This document shows positions 46,301 to 55,990 of a stretch of 64,000 nt of DNA, in pieces. The notes under the pieces are model-generated. The model was not told the origin of the DNA. It ran no database searches and was given only the letters and a program-made list of their open reading frames with translations. The stretch is from Adiantum capillus-veneris. Lineage: Eukaryota; Streptophyta; Polypodiopsida; Polypodiales; Pteridaceae. Within the stretch, counting starts at the first letter, position 1, and each line of letters opens with the position of its first letter. The translations under genes were made by a program, and so were the position numbers. The stretch lies in contig CM043944.1 in NCBI GenBank assembly GCA_014529385.2, positions 167,905,740-167,969,739 of the forward strand. The letters are read 5' to 3'.

Positions 46301-47333
46301 CGGAAATAGAGCTCTTTATTGACTTGTTGAAAGCTGGTGTATGTACAATGGGGATGGTGTTACCCATCTCCTTAGCATCTATATACATGTCCTTTTCCCT
46401 GAACTTAAAAGAGATTCTCCTTTCATGAAATTTAACATCGGCAGCCAGGCGATCAAACCATGGTGCCCCTAGGATTACATCCTCATGCTTGAGAGGAGAG
46501 ATAAAGAAGTCCTCTTTGTCCACATAGCCTTGGACATGAAGCCTCAATTTCCTGATTAAGGGAGTGACTGAAGCTTCTTGCCCCTTGAAGGCACTGTCTG
46601 CGGGTAGGATATCTCCCATCTCGTAGGATTGTATGCCTAGCTTGGTGGCTAACTCCATAGATATGAAATTGTGAGTAGAACCAGGATCAAAGAGAATAAA
46701 AGCATCATGTTCTCTTACCTTTCCCCAAGCATGGCATAGAGGAGATCCTTTGTGGTGAGTTTGGTGAATCTCCTCCTCTTGGATTTCAACCAAAGAAGCT
46801 CTAGGAGGATCTTGGCGGTTGTTCTTTTGGGGACAAGCGCGGTACGCATGCCCTTGTTCGCCGCACTTGAAACACCGGTTCTCTTTACGATAACGCTCAA
46901 GCTCTTCAGGAGAGAGTTTATTCTTTCCTTTGTAAACTCCCTTCTCTTTAGCTTTGTTGGAATTGCCCTTAGGAGACTTTTGGACATTGTCCTTCCCCTT
47001 AGGCTCATTGGAACCCTTGTTTTCCGGGGGCTTATTATTTCTTTTACCCCCCGTTTGGAAATTGATTCGCGAGGCCACCATAGTATGGTGTATTACCGCC
47101 GATATGGTACGTGGCCTTTGGGAGTTGACATACTCCGCCATTTCTTCGGTTAAGCCCGCAAAAAATTGTTGCTTTTGCTCTCCAAAATCCAACTTTTTGA
47201 AGACAGTGGCTTTGAGTTGTAGGTCCCAAAACTTGTCTACATATTTGTGGATGGATTCATTGGGAGAGAGCTTTAAGCTTCGCCATTCGGTGAGTACTTT
47301 GTCTTTGGCATCGGTGGCCAAAAACTGCTTCAT
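43371..47333 (-). CDS. pol: Pol polyprotein of gypsy G3: gag C-terminus, protease, RT, RNase H, integrase, chromodomain
   Basis: An open frame of 1,320 codons without a stop. Domains by residue: capsid C-terminus 1-90; CCHC zinc knuckle 154-167 (CFKCGEQGHAYRAC); aspartic protease with Asp216 in FDPGSTHNFIS; RT about 416-592 with Asp501 ([10 protein letters not shown]) and Asp564-Asp565 (FFDDIIIYS); RNase H about 706-820 with Asp711, Glu748, Asp773 and Asp816; integrase zinc finger (His892, His899, Cys929, Cys932) and D-D-E core Asp962, Asp1023, Glu1059; C-terminal chromodomain-like 1268-1310 (KTIRRYLIKFKNYPFEDARW). All catalytic residues are present. The first Met (MKQFLATDAK) is not a natural start: the frame is the continuation of gag, cut off from it by a one-base deletion upstream. 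The chromodomain of such elements binds histone marks and steers integration into heterochromatin. Confidence 0.95.
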   Translation of the reverse strand: MKQFLATDAKDKVLTEWRSLKLSPNESIHKYVDKFWDLQLKATVFKKLDFGEQKQQFFAGLTEEMAEYVNSQRPRTISAVIHHTMVASRINFQTGGKRNNKPPENKGSNEPKGKDNVQKSPKGNSNKAKEKGVYKGKNKLSPEELERYRKENRCFKCGEQGHAYRACPQKNNRQDPPRASLVEIQEEEIHQTHHKGSPLCHAWGKVREHDAFILFDPGSTHNFISMELATKLGIQSYEMGDILPADSAFKGQEASVTPLIRKLRLHVQGYVDKEDFFISPLKHEDVILGAPWFDRLAADVKFHERRISFKFREKDMYIDAKEMGNTIPIVHTPAFNKSIKSSISVYMIFVKDSQNEPNALAKENKSNQKELELSNFLKGFQDVFIDDIPCELPPKRGNDDHAIELLPGSSPPNKPPYRVSQAQQEEIMRQVHELVEKGMVRPSSSPFCSPVLLVQKKDGTYRMCVDYRALNRITIKNRFPVPRVEDLFDKLQGSTYFSRIDLKSGYHQIRIVDQDIVKTAFRTAFRLYEYIVMPFGLTNAPATFNRLMEKLFRPHRTFTGVFFDDIIIYSNSLEEHKQHLKVIFQVLRENKLYVNRKKSEFFLQEIQYLGHIISQDGIQMDPSKLEVIKGWPKPRNLHELRSFIGMCAYYRRFIEKFSRIAGPLHDLTKKNVRYTWSAKENNAFEELKEKLISQPVLTLPDLSKPFEVQCDACGDCLGAVLLQEGHAIGYESRRLDPVEQALGIYEKELLAVLHALDSWKHYLLGTPFILRTDHQSLKYFMTQTKLSDKQMRWANFLSQFHFHIAHIAGKHNQVADALSRRPRVNAVSIATHNDLSSMIDGYAIDPDFRDVISALALGKKEEPFTLQDGYLLYGNRLCVTNSLREKVMYESHAPPYAGHRGIQSTLKGIETYFYWPTMKVNIHEYVSKCVVCQKTKFDRGKQLGLLQPLPIPNSPWESISMDFIFGLHKSIHGNTGIWTIVDRFSKQAHFIPVKKTIKAHQMATLFISQIFKYHGLPMSIVSDRDPRMTSNFWKGLFENLGTRLNFSSAYHPQTDGQSEIANLTILDLLKAYVTEVDQRSQWEKYLPLVEYAYNNTVHTSTGKAPFEVIEGRSKRPLLLKVHGKIFAADEYSRDLQESFQKIKDAISISQQRQKAAADKHRRAQAFKENDWVLLKFPKARLRHTTGKNPTGHQKYYAKLAKRYYGPFQILRPINEMAYQLKLPNHWLIHNAFHVSLLKPYKGEPPQEPTIEDPPEIEDHEEVLQPESILRHEDKVLRGGKTIRRYLIKFKNYPFEDARWMQGIQLKDNLNLVNAYNASQE

Positions 47334-47344
47334 AATGGAAGCTC

Positions 47345-48319
47345 TTAAAGCCTTCCATGTTCGTGGAGCTTCACCGTTGGCTCGTAGGCTAGACCACCAT
47401 TGTCTGGCGGATTCTGAAAGTGCATAGCTACATGGCGTAGCTTAGAGGACTCCGTGAAGCCCTCATCTCCAAACGCCGCATCGAATTGCTGGATAAAGGC
47501 CAAAACGTTGTCTGTAGCACCGAAGGTGCCATCATAGGTAAGGAAAGAGATGCTCTTCCCTCCCTCTTTGAATTTCTTCAGCTTGGACGACCTCTTCCAC
47601 GCGGCATAGGATTTCCTATGGCCTCTTCTTTTTGATGGTTCAAAAGTTGCACCATCACTTTCTTCAGAAGGTGAAGAATTTGAAGAAGGTGGAGAAGAGG
47701 GTGACCTCTTTCTCGCCTTTTTCTTGTCTTGATCTTTGTCGTCTTCACCATAGCTTTCATAAGAGGAAGAGGATGAAGAAGATGGAGAAGAGGGTGTCCT
47801 CTTTCTCGCCTTTTTCTTCTCTTTTTTTTTATCATCCCTCTTTGAATAGTGGTGAGGAGAAGAATATGATGGTCTTCTCCGCTTTGGTGGTGATGGAGAG
47901 CGTTTACCCCGCCGTCTTCGTGGAGCCATCTCCGCCGAGGTGGCGGGAGACTCGCTTCTTTCTCGTTCCTTCGGTGGAGGCTCTTGAGTTCTCCTTTGGG
48001 AAGGAGATGCATCATCAAGAAGTAAGTTCTTGAGCCCTTCATATGGATTCTCTTCTTCTTCCCGAATCGGAGAGAGACCTCTTTTGGTAGTCTCACAAGG
48101 AGGCTTCCTAGGTGTTCTCTCGTCATGGTGATGAGCTTGGAGAATCCCGTGAGCACGGAGCTGCCGTTGCACTTCACTTTGGAGAGATGGATTGCCCATG
48201 GCTTGTTGAAGCCTAGTAACAAGATAGTTAACAAGCATTGAAGCATCATTAGTAGCTTGCTCATGAGCAAAATCAAAGTTATCAACATTAATTTCACTCT
48301 CTTTACTATTGTCAGCCAT
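47345..48319 (-). pseudogene. gag: Gag of gypsy G3 with Arg/Ser-rich domain, one frameshift
   Basis: Starts MADNSKESEINVDNFDF, like its relatives, and stays open for 324 codons. N-terminal helical part about 1-60; hinge; then a long basic Arg/Ser tract about 130-240 (RRRRGKRSPSPPKRR, KKARKRTPSSPSSSSSSS, KKARKRSPSSPPSSNSSP), with the KKARKR(T/S)PSSP block present twice; capsid core start SFLTYDGTFGATDNV. At about 47,420, after MHFQ, the frame reads NPPDNGGL where the shifted frame gives ESARQWWSSLRANGEAPRTW, matching copy B. A single missing base thus ends gag early and disconnects pol. Confidence 0.92.
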
Positions 48320-48723
48320 TCTAACAACTTTTAGGTGTAAACTTTTTAGGTGTACTTTGGCACTTCAAGCCCTAGTTGCTACTCCTCTTTACCCCTTTAG
48401 AAAAAGCACTCAAGCTGCTGTACCCGCGGCTCGAATACCATTAATTGCAAGGAATAGAAGAGAGGGTCTTTCGACACCAAGACAGCACCGGCTCCTGTCA
48501 AGCTTCTAATAGCTCAATAGTGGTTAAGCCGTAGGCAAGCCCCGTAGGACTCCACTATTAAGACCATAGCTCTCGACGGTGATGCCCCGTTAACTGCACA
48601 AAGGCAGGCGCACTGCAAGGCTGAAAAATCCCTATTCTACTTACTCACAGGCAATTAATAATACCAACCATTTGTAGCTAGCTTGAGGACCTCCCTTCTT
48701 GAGCAAGAAAAGAGAAACCTTGA
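48320..48723 (-). other. Leader of gypsy G3 (5' UTR)
   Basis: About 400 bp between the primer site and the gag ATG, with no conserved frame. It aligns loosely with the leaders of copies A and B and probably carries the packaging signal. Confidence 0.6.
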
Positions 48724-48735
48724 GCTCTGATACCA
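48724..48735 (-). other. Primer-binding site of gypsy G3 (tRNA-iMet)
   Basis: GCTCTGATACCA on the plus strand, i.e. TGGTATCAGAGC on the element strand, one base from the LTR. Confidence 0.93.
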
Positions 48736-48736
48736 A

Positions 48737-50331
48737 TGTAACATTTAATGGCCTAAAATCTTATGTGTAGCGGAAATTAGCATGAACATAGTGGGCATTT
48801 CATTAGAATAGATTCCTAATGAGAATTACAAGAGTGCTTGGGTGGAGAGAGCAACAAAAAGCATAACACCTAGTTAGATAGCATCGACAATACTTTCAAA
48901 AGAGAGAGCAATTAAGCTATTGACAACAGTTGAGGACCGGATTTGCATGGAGCCGGTCCCCCCTCCAAAAGGCTTTGTATTATGGTTTCTCCCTTCAAGA
49001 GAGACATTGTACAATACAATTCTTTGTGTTCCTTCAAGACTAGCTAGTGCAATGAAGATGGAAGCTTCATACACCAAGCAAAACACTTAATCAAACACAA
49101 CTTGAATTATCCCCGTTCTCAGACCCAAGACCTCACACACCTTCGAAGATGGTGAGAGCTAGCAGGGTATGAGAGTAGATTGAGAGGAAGAAGGAGTATC
49201 TTACGAGAAAGATGTACATCTCCTCACATAATCACTCATATTAGCATAGCTTGGCTTAGTAATTAGCTTGGTAGAGGAGATGAGCATGCATTGAAGCTTG
49301 GCTCTTGGTTGGATTTGCATCCACATGCCAAGAGAGTGTTGATGTAGGCTTTTATCTCACAAGCTTGGAGTAGGTGATGAGCTCTCCATTAAAGCTTGGG
49401 AGGAGATAGAGTATTCTTCCTTCACACATGGTCAAGTGTGAGAGTGTGTGTGTCCATCCAAGCAAAAATCAGCCCTCTCTCTCTCTTGGGCGAGCCCTAG
49501 CTGCTAATTAGGTCTGGCTTTTGCCTCATTGGACCTCCCCAAGTCAAGCCAATAGGAATTAAACAGCATAAGTGATAGCCTTCTGACATGTGTCCCCCTT
49601 TCCCCTTTTGTGAGAGATTTAGGTAATTAAATAATTAAACAAAACTCTCATTGGACCCCTTTGTCTCCTGGCCAATAGGAATCAGGCAAGCCATGAGGCT
49701 TCTGAATGCTCATTGGACCCTTTGGGAGACTGCCCAATAGTCTTCTAGGAGACTTAATTCTCATTGGTTTCTTTTATTAAATGTTTTTAAATTAATTAAA
49801 CTACATTTACTCTAGCTTAATTCTCATTGGTCCACTTTAAGGGTCTTCCAATAGGAATTGGGCACACCTTGTGGGCATCTGGCCTAGGGAGCTGACATGT
49901 GTTCCTCGTTCCCTTTGTGTAAAGGGAGCCTGTGTGTGTGTGTGTGTGGCTTTCTCTCTCATCCCCTACCTTTGGGGCTCGCCCCCTCCCATGTAGGGAT
50001 GTGTAAAGACTTTTAGGGCACACACAAAGCATCCAATTTTTCCTAGGGTTGACCTTTGGACACAACCTTTGAATTTTGGAACCTTAGCATTTTGGAAGTC
50101 TTCTTAATGGGCTGAACCTTAGGGTCTTTTTGGCCCATTGTTTTCACATGGTTCTTTTACAGATGGCCCCCCCTTTGGATCCCTATTTTCCCTCCTTTGG
50201 ATCCCTATTGTGGCCGGTCTGCTAGCTTAACCAATATTCTAGCTTTTTCTCCCTTGGCACTTCCCCACATTAAATGATCAGTTTAATATGAGAAAATCAT
50301 TTAGGAGAATTAGATATTGATTATTATGACA
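48737..50331 (-). repeat. 5' LTR of gypsy G3
   Basis: 1,595 bp, the partner of 41423-43014. Differences include AGCTTAGCTTAG versus AGCTTGGCTTAG, the lengths of the CT and GT arrays, and TTAATGG versus TTCTTAATGG. Followed by AATTG, the right half of the target duplication. Confidence 0.95.
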
Positions 50332-52019
50332 AATTGTATAGCACTTTGACTATCACAATATAACACAGGCATCTCTTCTTTGATTCCCAAATCTGTTACT
50401 AGTCGATTAAGCCAAATTGATTCTTTGCATGCCTCTAATGCTGCAACATATTCAGCCTCTGTAGTAGACTGAGTAACACAATCTTGTAATCTAGAACGCC
50501 ATGATACTGCTCCACCAGCCAATGTAAAGACATACCTTGACGTAGACCTTCGGTTGTCTAAGTCACCTGCATAATCTGAGTCTGTAAAACCCTTTACACT
50601 TAGCTCCTGACTCCCATAGCATATACGCATACTCTTTGTAGCTTTCAGGTATCTCAATATTCCTTTCACTGCCTCCCAATGTTTCTTGCCTGGGTTTGAC
50701 ATGTATCGACTTACTACTCCCACTGCAAATGCAATGTCTGGGTGAGTAGCAATCATTGCATACATCAAACTACCCACTGCAGACGCATATGGAATCTTAT
50801 CCATTTCAGCCTTTTCTTCCTCAGACACAGGACAATCTTGTTTGCTAAGTTTCACATATGGTGGCAATGGAACACTCAATGCCTTTACCTTCTCCATATT
50901 GAAACGTTGCAAAACCTTGTCAATATACTCTGTTTGAGATAACCAAATCAACTTCTTTGATCTGTCTCTCTCAATGCGCATACCAAGGATATGACTTGCC
51001 TCACCCATGTCTTTCATGTCAAACGATTTTGCCATCTTTGACTTCAAAGCTGAAATTTCTTCCAAGTGCTTGCCAGCAATCAACATGTCATCCACATAAA
51101 AAATAAGGATCAGCCAACTACCATCCTTAGCCTTCTTTGTATATAGACAGTGATCGAACTCACTACGTTTGTAGCCTTGAGAAAGCATAAACTTGTGGAA
51201 TTTATGGTACCATGCCCTCGGTGATTGTTTTAAGCCATAAAGACTCTTTAACAACTGGCATACCCAATCTTCCTTGCCTTTCTCAACAAACCCTTCTGGC
51301 TGCTGCATGTAAATTTCCACATCTAAATCACCATGCAAGAACGCTGTCTTGACATCCATTTGGTGCAACACCAAATCTAATATGGCAACCAATGCAAGAA
51401 AGCATCTCAATGTAGTCATCTTGACCACCGGAGAGAAGACTTCATCAAAGTCAATGCCTTGTTCTTGCTTAAAGCCCTTGGCAACAAGCCTTGCTTTGTA
51501 CTTTGGCTGACTATCATGAGCGGTGATCTTATACCTGTAAACCCATTTACAAGGTAGAGCCTTTTTGCCCTGTGGTAATTTAACTAGCTTCCATGTCTTG
51601 TTTTTATGCAGAGCTGTCATCTCTGACTGCATGGCCAATTGCCAATTCCCGGAGTCCTTCATTTGCACTGCTTCCTTGTAACATGAAGGCTCATTGCAAT
51701 CAGTCAACATGACATAGTTCATAGATGGAACAAACCTATCAGGAGGTTGCGTGACACGTCTAGATCTACTCACAATAGGTGGCTCCAGCCTCAGCCACAC
51801 CCTGTGGTTCCACTCTATCCTGTCCTTGCTCCTCTTGAGCACTGACATTTTGTCTTGCACGTGTAGGTCCATCTTCTTGGAAGACAACTCTTCTAATCTC
51901 CTCAACCCTCTCTGGTTTAGAATGATATTTGGATTCATTAAAGTGAACATCATTGCTTCGGACAACCTTTCTGGATTCGGGATCCCAAAGTCTGTACCCC
52001 ATCTCACCAGAATTACCAT
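50332..52019 (-). pseudogene. RT and RNase H (main part) of copia C2
   Basis: Open for over 550 codons and cut at 50,332 by G3, whose LTR supplies the artificial end VIIINI. RT: NWQLAMQSEMTALHKNKTWK, KARLVAKGFKQEQGIDFDEV, HQMDVKTAFLHGDLDVEIYM (first catalytic Asp), KSLYGLKQSPRAWYHKF and IFYVDDMLIAG (catalytic Asp pair, about 51095). RNase H: KGFTDSDYAGDLDNRRSTS, STTEAEYVAALEA and LYCDSQSAIQ. All RT catalytic residues are intact. The first 70 or so codons belong to the frame-shifted integrase tail, so the natural protein enters this frame at about 51,770. Confidence 0.93.
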
Positions 52020-52131
52020 AGCCTAGAAAGATGCACTTTCTACTCTTTGGCTCAAGTTTGTTCCTAAATTCCTTTGGAACGTGAGTATATGCCTCACAGC
52101 CAAAGACTCTAAGATGCTTGTATGAGGGCAT
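51766..52131 (-). pseudogene. Integrase C-terminal part of copia C2
   Basis: Reads MPSYKHLRVFGCEAYTHVPK, KCIFLGYGNSGEMGYRLWD, then a Glu-rich linker to a stop at 51766. The next protein segment (SRSRRVTQPPDRFVP) is in another frame, so one frameshift lies near 51,770-51,800. Two in-frame stops (about 52,166 and 52,145) separate this segment from the integrase core. Confidence 0.9.
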
Positions 52132-52167
52132 TTTGCCTTACCATACCATCTCTGGCACCGAATCCTT

Positions 52168-53625
52168 CTACAAAACCTTGCTAGGAGATCTATTTACAAG
52201 ATGAACAGCTGTTGATACAGCTTCAGCCCAAAACCCATTTGGCAGCTGTGCATTAGACAACATACTTCTGACCTTCTCTTGTATGGTCCTATTCATCCTC
52301 TCAGCAACACCATTTTGAGGAGGATTGTAAGGAGCAGTAAGTTCACGTTTTATACCTTTTGACTCACAAAAGTCCTGAAAGGCCTTTGAAACATACTCTC
52401 CACCATTGTCAGTGCGTAAGCATTTAAGCTTCTTGCCACTTTGATTCTCCACAAGTGTTACAAACGTTTTGAAAACACTAAACGCTTCATCCTTGTGCTT
52501 GAGAAAGTAAACCCATACTTTCCTCGAGTAATCATCTATAATTGTCATAAAGTAAAAAGCTCCCCCTAGAGATAGGTTAGGCATAGGTCCACACAAATCA
52601 CTATGAACAAGTGCCAACTGTGTATCTCTTCTATTGCTTCTATGCTTATGTGGCTGCTGTGTTTGCTTACCATACAGACAATGTTCACAGAATTCAAAAT
52701 CATTAAATGAAAAGCCAGGCAAATAACCAGAACGAGACAAGATTTCCATTCCCTTCTTGGACATATGTCCTAACCGGCTATGCCACAAAGAAACGTTCGG
52801 CTGCTCGGTTACATTGATTACATTTTTAGAGACATTTGATACATAAATCATGTAAAGTCCTCCAGACTTTACTCCATGTGCTATTGTCATAGAACCCTTG
52901 GATATCTTCCACATGTTCTGTCCAAAAGTGGTGACGTAGCCAGCATCACCAAGTAAACCTGTGTTGATCAAGCTCTTTGTAATTGCGGGAACATGTCTCA
53001 CATTCTTCAGCGTGAAAGAAGAGCCATTCTGAAACTTCAATTGAACATCTCCAACACCTAAGATCTCACATGTCTGCCCATTGCCTAGCCGAACATGATC
53101 TTTAGTGGTCACATAAGAAGTAAACCACTCCTTGTTTGGAGACACATGAAGTGATGCCCCTGAGTTTATAATCCAGTCACTCAGTGCATTTCCATCAGAT
53201 GCTGTAAGAAGAGCTGAGTCCATTGTATTCTTCAAGAAGTAGATGTCTCCTGACACTAGACTGTCATCCACTGCAACAGTGTTTGTCACATTTATTTCTT
53301 GAATCTTCACTGAGGACTTGTTCTTCTCACCATGGTCTTCAGCTTTCTCTTTGCCTTTTTCTGCTTTCCATTCTCTGCAGTCTCTTTTCATGTGACCCTT
53401 CTTGCCACAATGGTAGCATTCTATGTCACTCTTGCCTTTAGCACTGCGAGACTTGCTACGAGACTGATTCCTCTTTCCACCTTTGTACTTTTCTTTGGTC
53501 CTTCCCCTGACAACTAAGGCTGTTCCTTTGCCTTTGTCCATTGTCTTTCTATTGGTTTCTTCAGTAAGCAGACTTCCTTCTACACCTGCTATGTTCAAAC
53601 CATCTGGAGGTGCAGAATTACTCAA
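52168..53625 (-). pseudogene. Zinc knuckle, protease and integrase core of copia C2
   Basis: 485 open codons. CCHC knuckle CYHCGKKGHMKRDC (about 53415-53375) follows a basic Arg/Ser/Lys linker. Protease: DWIINSGASLHVSP, where the catalytic Asp of the usual D-S-G is Asn (codon AAC at 53164-53166), which should abolish processing. GAG-pre-integrase: SLWHSRLGHMSKKGMEIL and CEHCLYGKQ. Integrase core: VHSDLCGPMPN (Asp), LRTDNGGEYVSKAF (Asp) and PQNGVAERMNRTIQEK (Glu), so D-D-E is complete. It ends at a stop after LVNRSPSKVL. Confidence 0.93.
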
Positions 53626-53643
53626 AGCTGTGCAAAAAGTGTC

Positions 53644-54120
53644 CTAACTTTCCGGCAATGTGATCAACAGAAACATAGCTCTAACAGGTTCATCAAACTT
53701 GACACCTTGAGCTGACAACTGACTATAGATTGTGTTGAATTCATTCAGATGATTGCACATAGGTGTCCCTTCTTTCATCTTCAAGTCAACAAGCTTCTTA
53801 AGCCAGTATACTTGTGAAGCAGCACTCTGCTTCTCATAAAGATCACTCAGCTTTAACCATGCTTGATAAGCCGACATTTCGTCTGCTACATTGAAGTAAA
53901 CGCTTTCTGCCAAAGTCAGCATAATGGTAGAAAGTGCCAATTCATCCATTTCGTTCCATTCACCTTCGTCCATATCTTCTGGTTTTATCCCCTTGAGCTT
54001 TATAGGTTTTATCTGCTTCTTTTGTACCAACACGTGCCAAATCTGTTTCTTCCACAATGGGAAATTGGTTCCATCCAGCTTCTTGATATTGTAAAGAGTA
54101 GTGTCTTGTGATCCAGCCAT
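53644..54120 (-). pseudogene. gag: Gag of copia C2
   Basis: Starts MAGSQDTTLYNIKKLDGTNF and shows the copia gag signature (FPLWKKQIWHVLVQKK, MLTLAESVYFNVADE, AYQAWLKLSDLYEKQSAASQ, MCNHLNEFNTIYSQL). It ends ITLPES-TAG; the next frame-matched residues DTFCTALSNSAP show that the stop replaces an aromatic residue usual in this family. Removal of that one stop would link gag to the protease segment. Confidence 0.93.
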
Positions 54121-54123
54121 AGC

Positions 54124-55206
54124 TACGCTTCACAGTGGTTTACTTTCCTGGAAAAATTCGGCAGAGTTTCCCCTGTAAACTGACCTCTGAACCAATATCA
54201 ACCTGTCAAATGAACCAAGAAAGCTTCAGATTCTGCATAAATTTTGGCAGAGTCTCCTTTGTAAAATGGCTCTGGTGTACTAAAAACAGACCAAAAAATA
54301 GCTCAAAAAACACTGTCTCTCTGACACTATAAGCTGCGGGTAAACCTGTCCTGCACCTGTACTGTCTCTCACTGTCCTGTCACTGTCCTGTAAGCATAGA
54401 CTGTGACAATGCCTCAACGGCAGTAAAGCAAAGATGCAATCCCAACTGTCTAACTGACAGTCAATACATCCTAGCTGCCTATCTAAGGGTGCTCGAGGGA
54501 TCGCTCCAAGACCTGTATCACCGAAAGGATCTCAACATTCGAGAATCCCCCAGCTCAATAAAACCTCACTCGACCCTCAACAAAGGCTACAGTAAATCTG
54601 ACAGTACATAGACTTCCCACAAAGTCATACATCCACAAATTTCCCACTGTATGTTGTAACCGCTGCGGCGGTTGTTTGCTGCATGACTCACAGCCAGCAA
54701 ACCCTCAATAGACATACATCATCTCTGACAATACATCCCATGTGGAAGTACCTGCAATGTCAGGATGAAATCTGGAATATCAAGCAGCAAACACAAGCTA
54801 CCTGATGAACTAGTGGATGTCGACTACAGTCTGTGTGTAGATGCGCCCGTGTCGTATGTGACACGCCTCCAAGAACTGTGAGCCGTCCTTCGATGTGTAG
54901 ACAGCCACAAATCAACACTCTGGGAGTGTCGATATCCTCAGCACGTGCAGTCGTAGGCCGAAAACCCCAAATTTGCAGAGTCGGATCTGCACCCGCTGAG
55001 ACCACGTAGTCGAAAATGGCCTGCGCAGACCTTTGTCAAAGCCGAACGGTGGCCGAGATGACCTCAGAATGAAATTCTGACAACACCAAGTCCTTTGGCC
55101 TCTCCCACGAGATTTGGGGCCGTGTCTTCGCCTGTCGAATTTCACTCCAATCTGAGTTGGTGACTCTAGCCTCCTGCATGCAGTGCTGCCCCGAGCCTCG
55201 ATCTGA
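54124..55206 (-). other. Leader of copia C2 (5' UTR)
   Basis: About 1.08 kb between primer site and gag, long for copia. No coding frame that I recognise. The short open frames in it (for example 54912-55466 minus, which runs through the LTR) look accidental. Confidence 0.65.
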
Positions 55207-55218
55207 GCTCTGATACCA
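55207..55218 (-). other. Primer-binding site of copia C2 (tRNA-iMet)
   Basis: GCTCTGATACCA on the plus strand, two bases inside the 5' LTR (55221-55412). Confidence 0.92.
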
Positions 55219-55220
55219 GT

Positions 55221-55412
55221 TGAAGGAGTACGAGCGGAAGTGCGACGCGAGAGAGAGTGCGAGAAGAAGAGCACGACGATATGGTGAACTCGCTCTACTA
55301 CAATGTGTAGAGCATAGTGAGTTCTTATTAGGTTTTCACAAAAGAATATGTGTACATACCTGGCGGCCCGCCCACTTACCTGGGCGACCACATTGGGCTT
55401 TATACCCCAACA
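55221..55412 (-). repeat. 5' LTR of copia C2
   Basis: 192 bp, the partner of 40944-41135, with differences at CTACTACAATG versus CTACTGTAATG, CTGGCGG versus CTGACGG and CTGGGCG versus CTAGGCG. Followed by AATAT. Confidence 0.95.
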
Positions 55413-55417
55413 AATAT

Positions 55418-55573
55418 ATAGTGAAATCGTCCATGAATATGGCAAGAAACCGATGCAGAAACTCATTGAATATCTCCATCATACACCGCTAGAAAGTGGC
55501 TGGTGCATTGCATAGGCCAAATGGCATTACTAGATACATAAATGCTCTCCACTCTGTAATGAAAGTGGTCTTC
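55418..55573 (-). pseudogene. RT fingers/palm fragment of gypsy G
   Basis: Reads [27 protein letters not shown]-stop-RCMMEIF, then IFMDDFTIY, so the catalytic Asp pair is present. The piece is stranded between copia C2 (left) and the solo LTR (right). Both joins restore the RT frame: EDRG into KTTF, and FTIY into SAEEQ. Confidence 0.92.
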
Positions 55574-55957
55574 TGTCATAATAATCAATATCTAATTCTC
55601 CTAAATGATTTTCTCATGTTAAACTAGTCATTTAATATGGGGAAGTGCCAGGGGAGAAAAAGTTATAATATTGGTTAAGCTAGCAGACCGGCCACAGTAG
55701 GGATCCAAAGGAGGGAAAATAGGGATCCAAAGGGGGGGGGCATCTGTAAAAGAGCCATGTGCAACAATGGGCTTAAAAGACCCTAAGGTTCAGCTCATTA
55801 AGACTTCCAAAATGCTAAGGTTCCAAAATTCAAAGGTTGTGTTCAAAGGTCAAACATTGGGGGAATTGGATGCTTTGGGTGTGTCCCAAAAGTCTTTGGC
55901 AATCCCTACATAGGAGGGGGCGAGCCTTGCAAGTAGGGGATGAGAGAGAAACTCACA

Positions 55958-55990
<33 letters not shown>

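Larger units (their letters stand above)
41423..50331 (-). mobile_element. Ty3/gypsy chromovirus-like element G3, recent and nearly intact
   Basis: LTRs 41423-43014 (3') and 48737-50331 (5'), about 1.59 kb each, differing at roughly a dozen places that I can see. The target duplication AATTG is exact (41418-41422 and 50332-50336). The primer site is at 48724-48735 and the polypurine tract at 43015-43030. Gag and pol are open except for one single-base deletion in gag near 47,420. It is the youngest insertion in the nest and related to copies A and B, but its LTR belongs to a distinct subfamily shared with the solo LTR at 55,574. Confidence 0.96.
40944..55412 (-). mobile_element. Ty1/copia element C2 (Tork/Tnt1-like), nearly complete, carrying gypsy G3
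   Basis: LTRs of 192 bp at 40944-41135 and 55221-55412, with four visible differences. The 5-bp target duplication AATAT is exact (40939-40943 and 55413-55417). Primer site, leader, gag, protease, integrase, RT and RNase H are in copia order. The element is inserted in the RT of gypsy G and is itself split in RNase H by gypsy G3 (41423-50331). Lesions I can see: one in-frame stop after gag, two in late integrase, one frameshift before RT and a protease Asp-to-Asn change. Young but disabled. Confidence 0.95.

Noticed and set aside
46752-48033. Open frames of up to 157 codons on the plus strand opposite gypsy G3
   Set aside because: Antisense shadows of gag-pol; no independent motifs, and the minus-strand frames are clearly the coding ones.
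49817-50065. Open frames in the G3 LTRs, also seen in the solo LTR and in copy A and B LTRs
   Set aside because: Not conserved in frame between LTR copies; non-coding LTR sequence.
54912-55466. 184-codon minus-strand frame as a gene
   Set aside because: It runs from gypsy G sequence through the copia C2 LTR and primer site into the leader, so it cannot be an evolved single gene.
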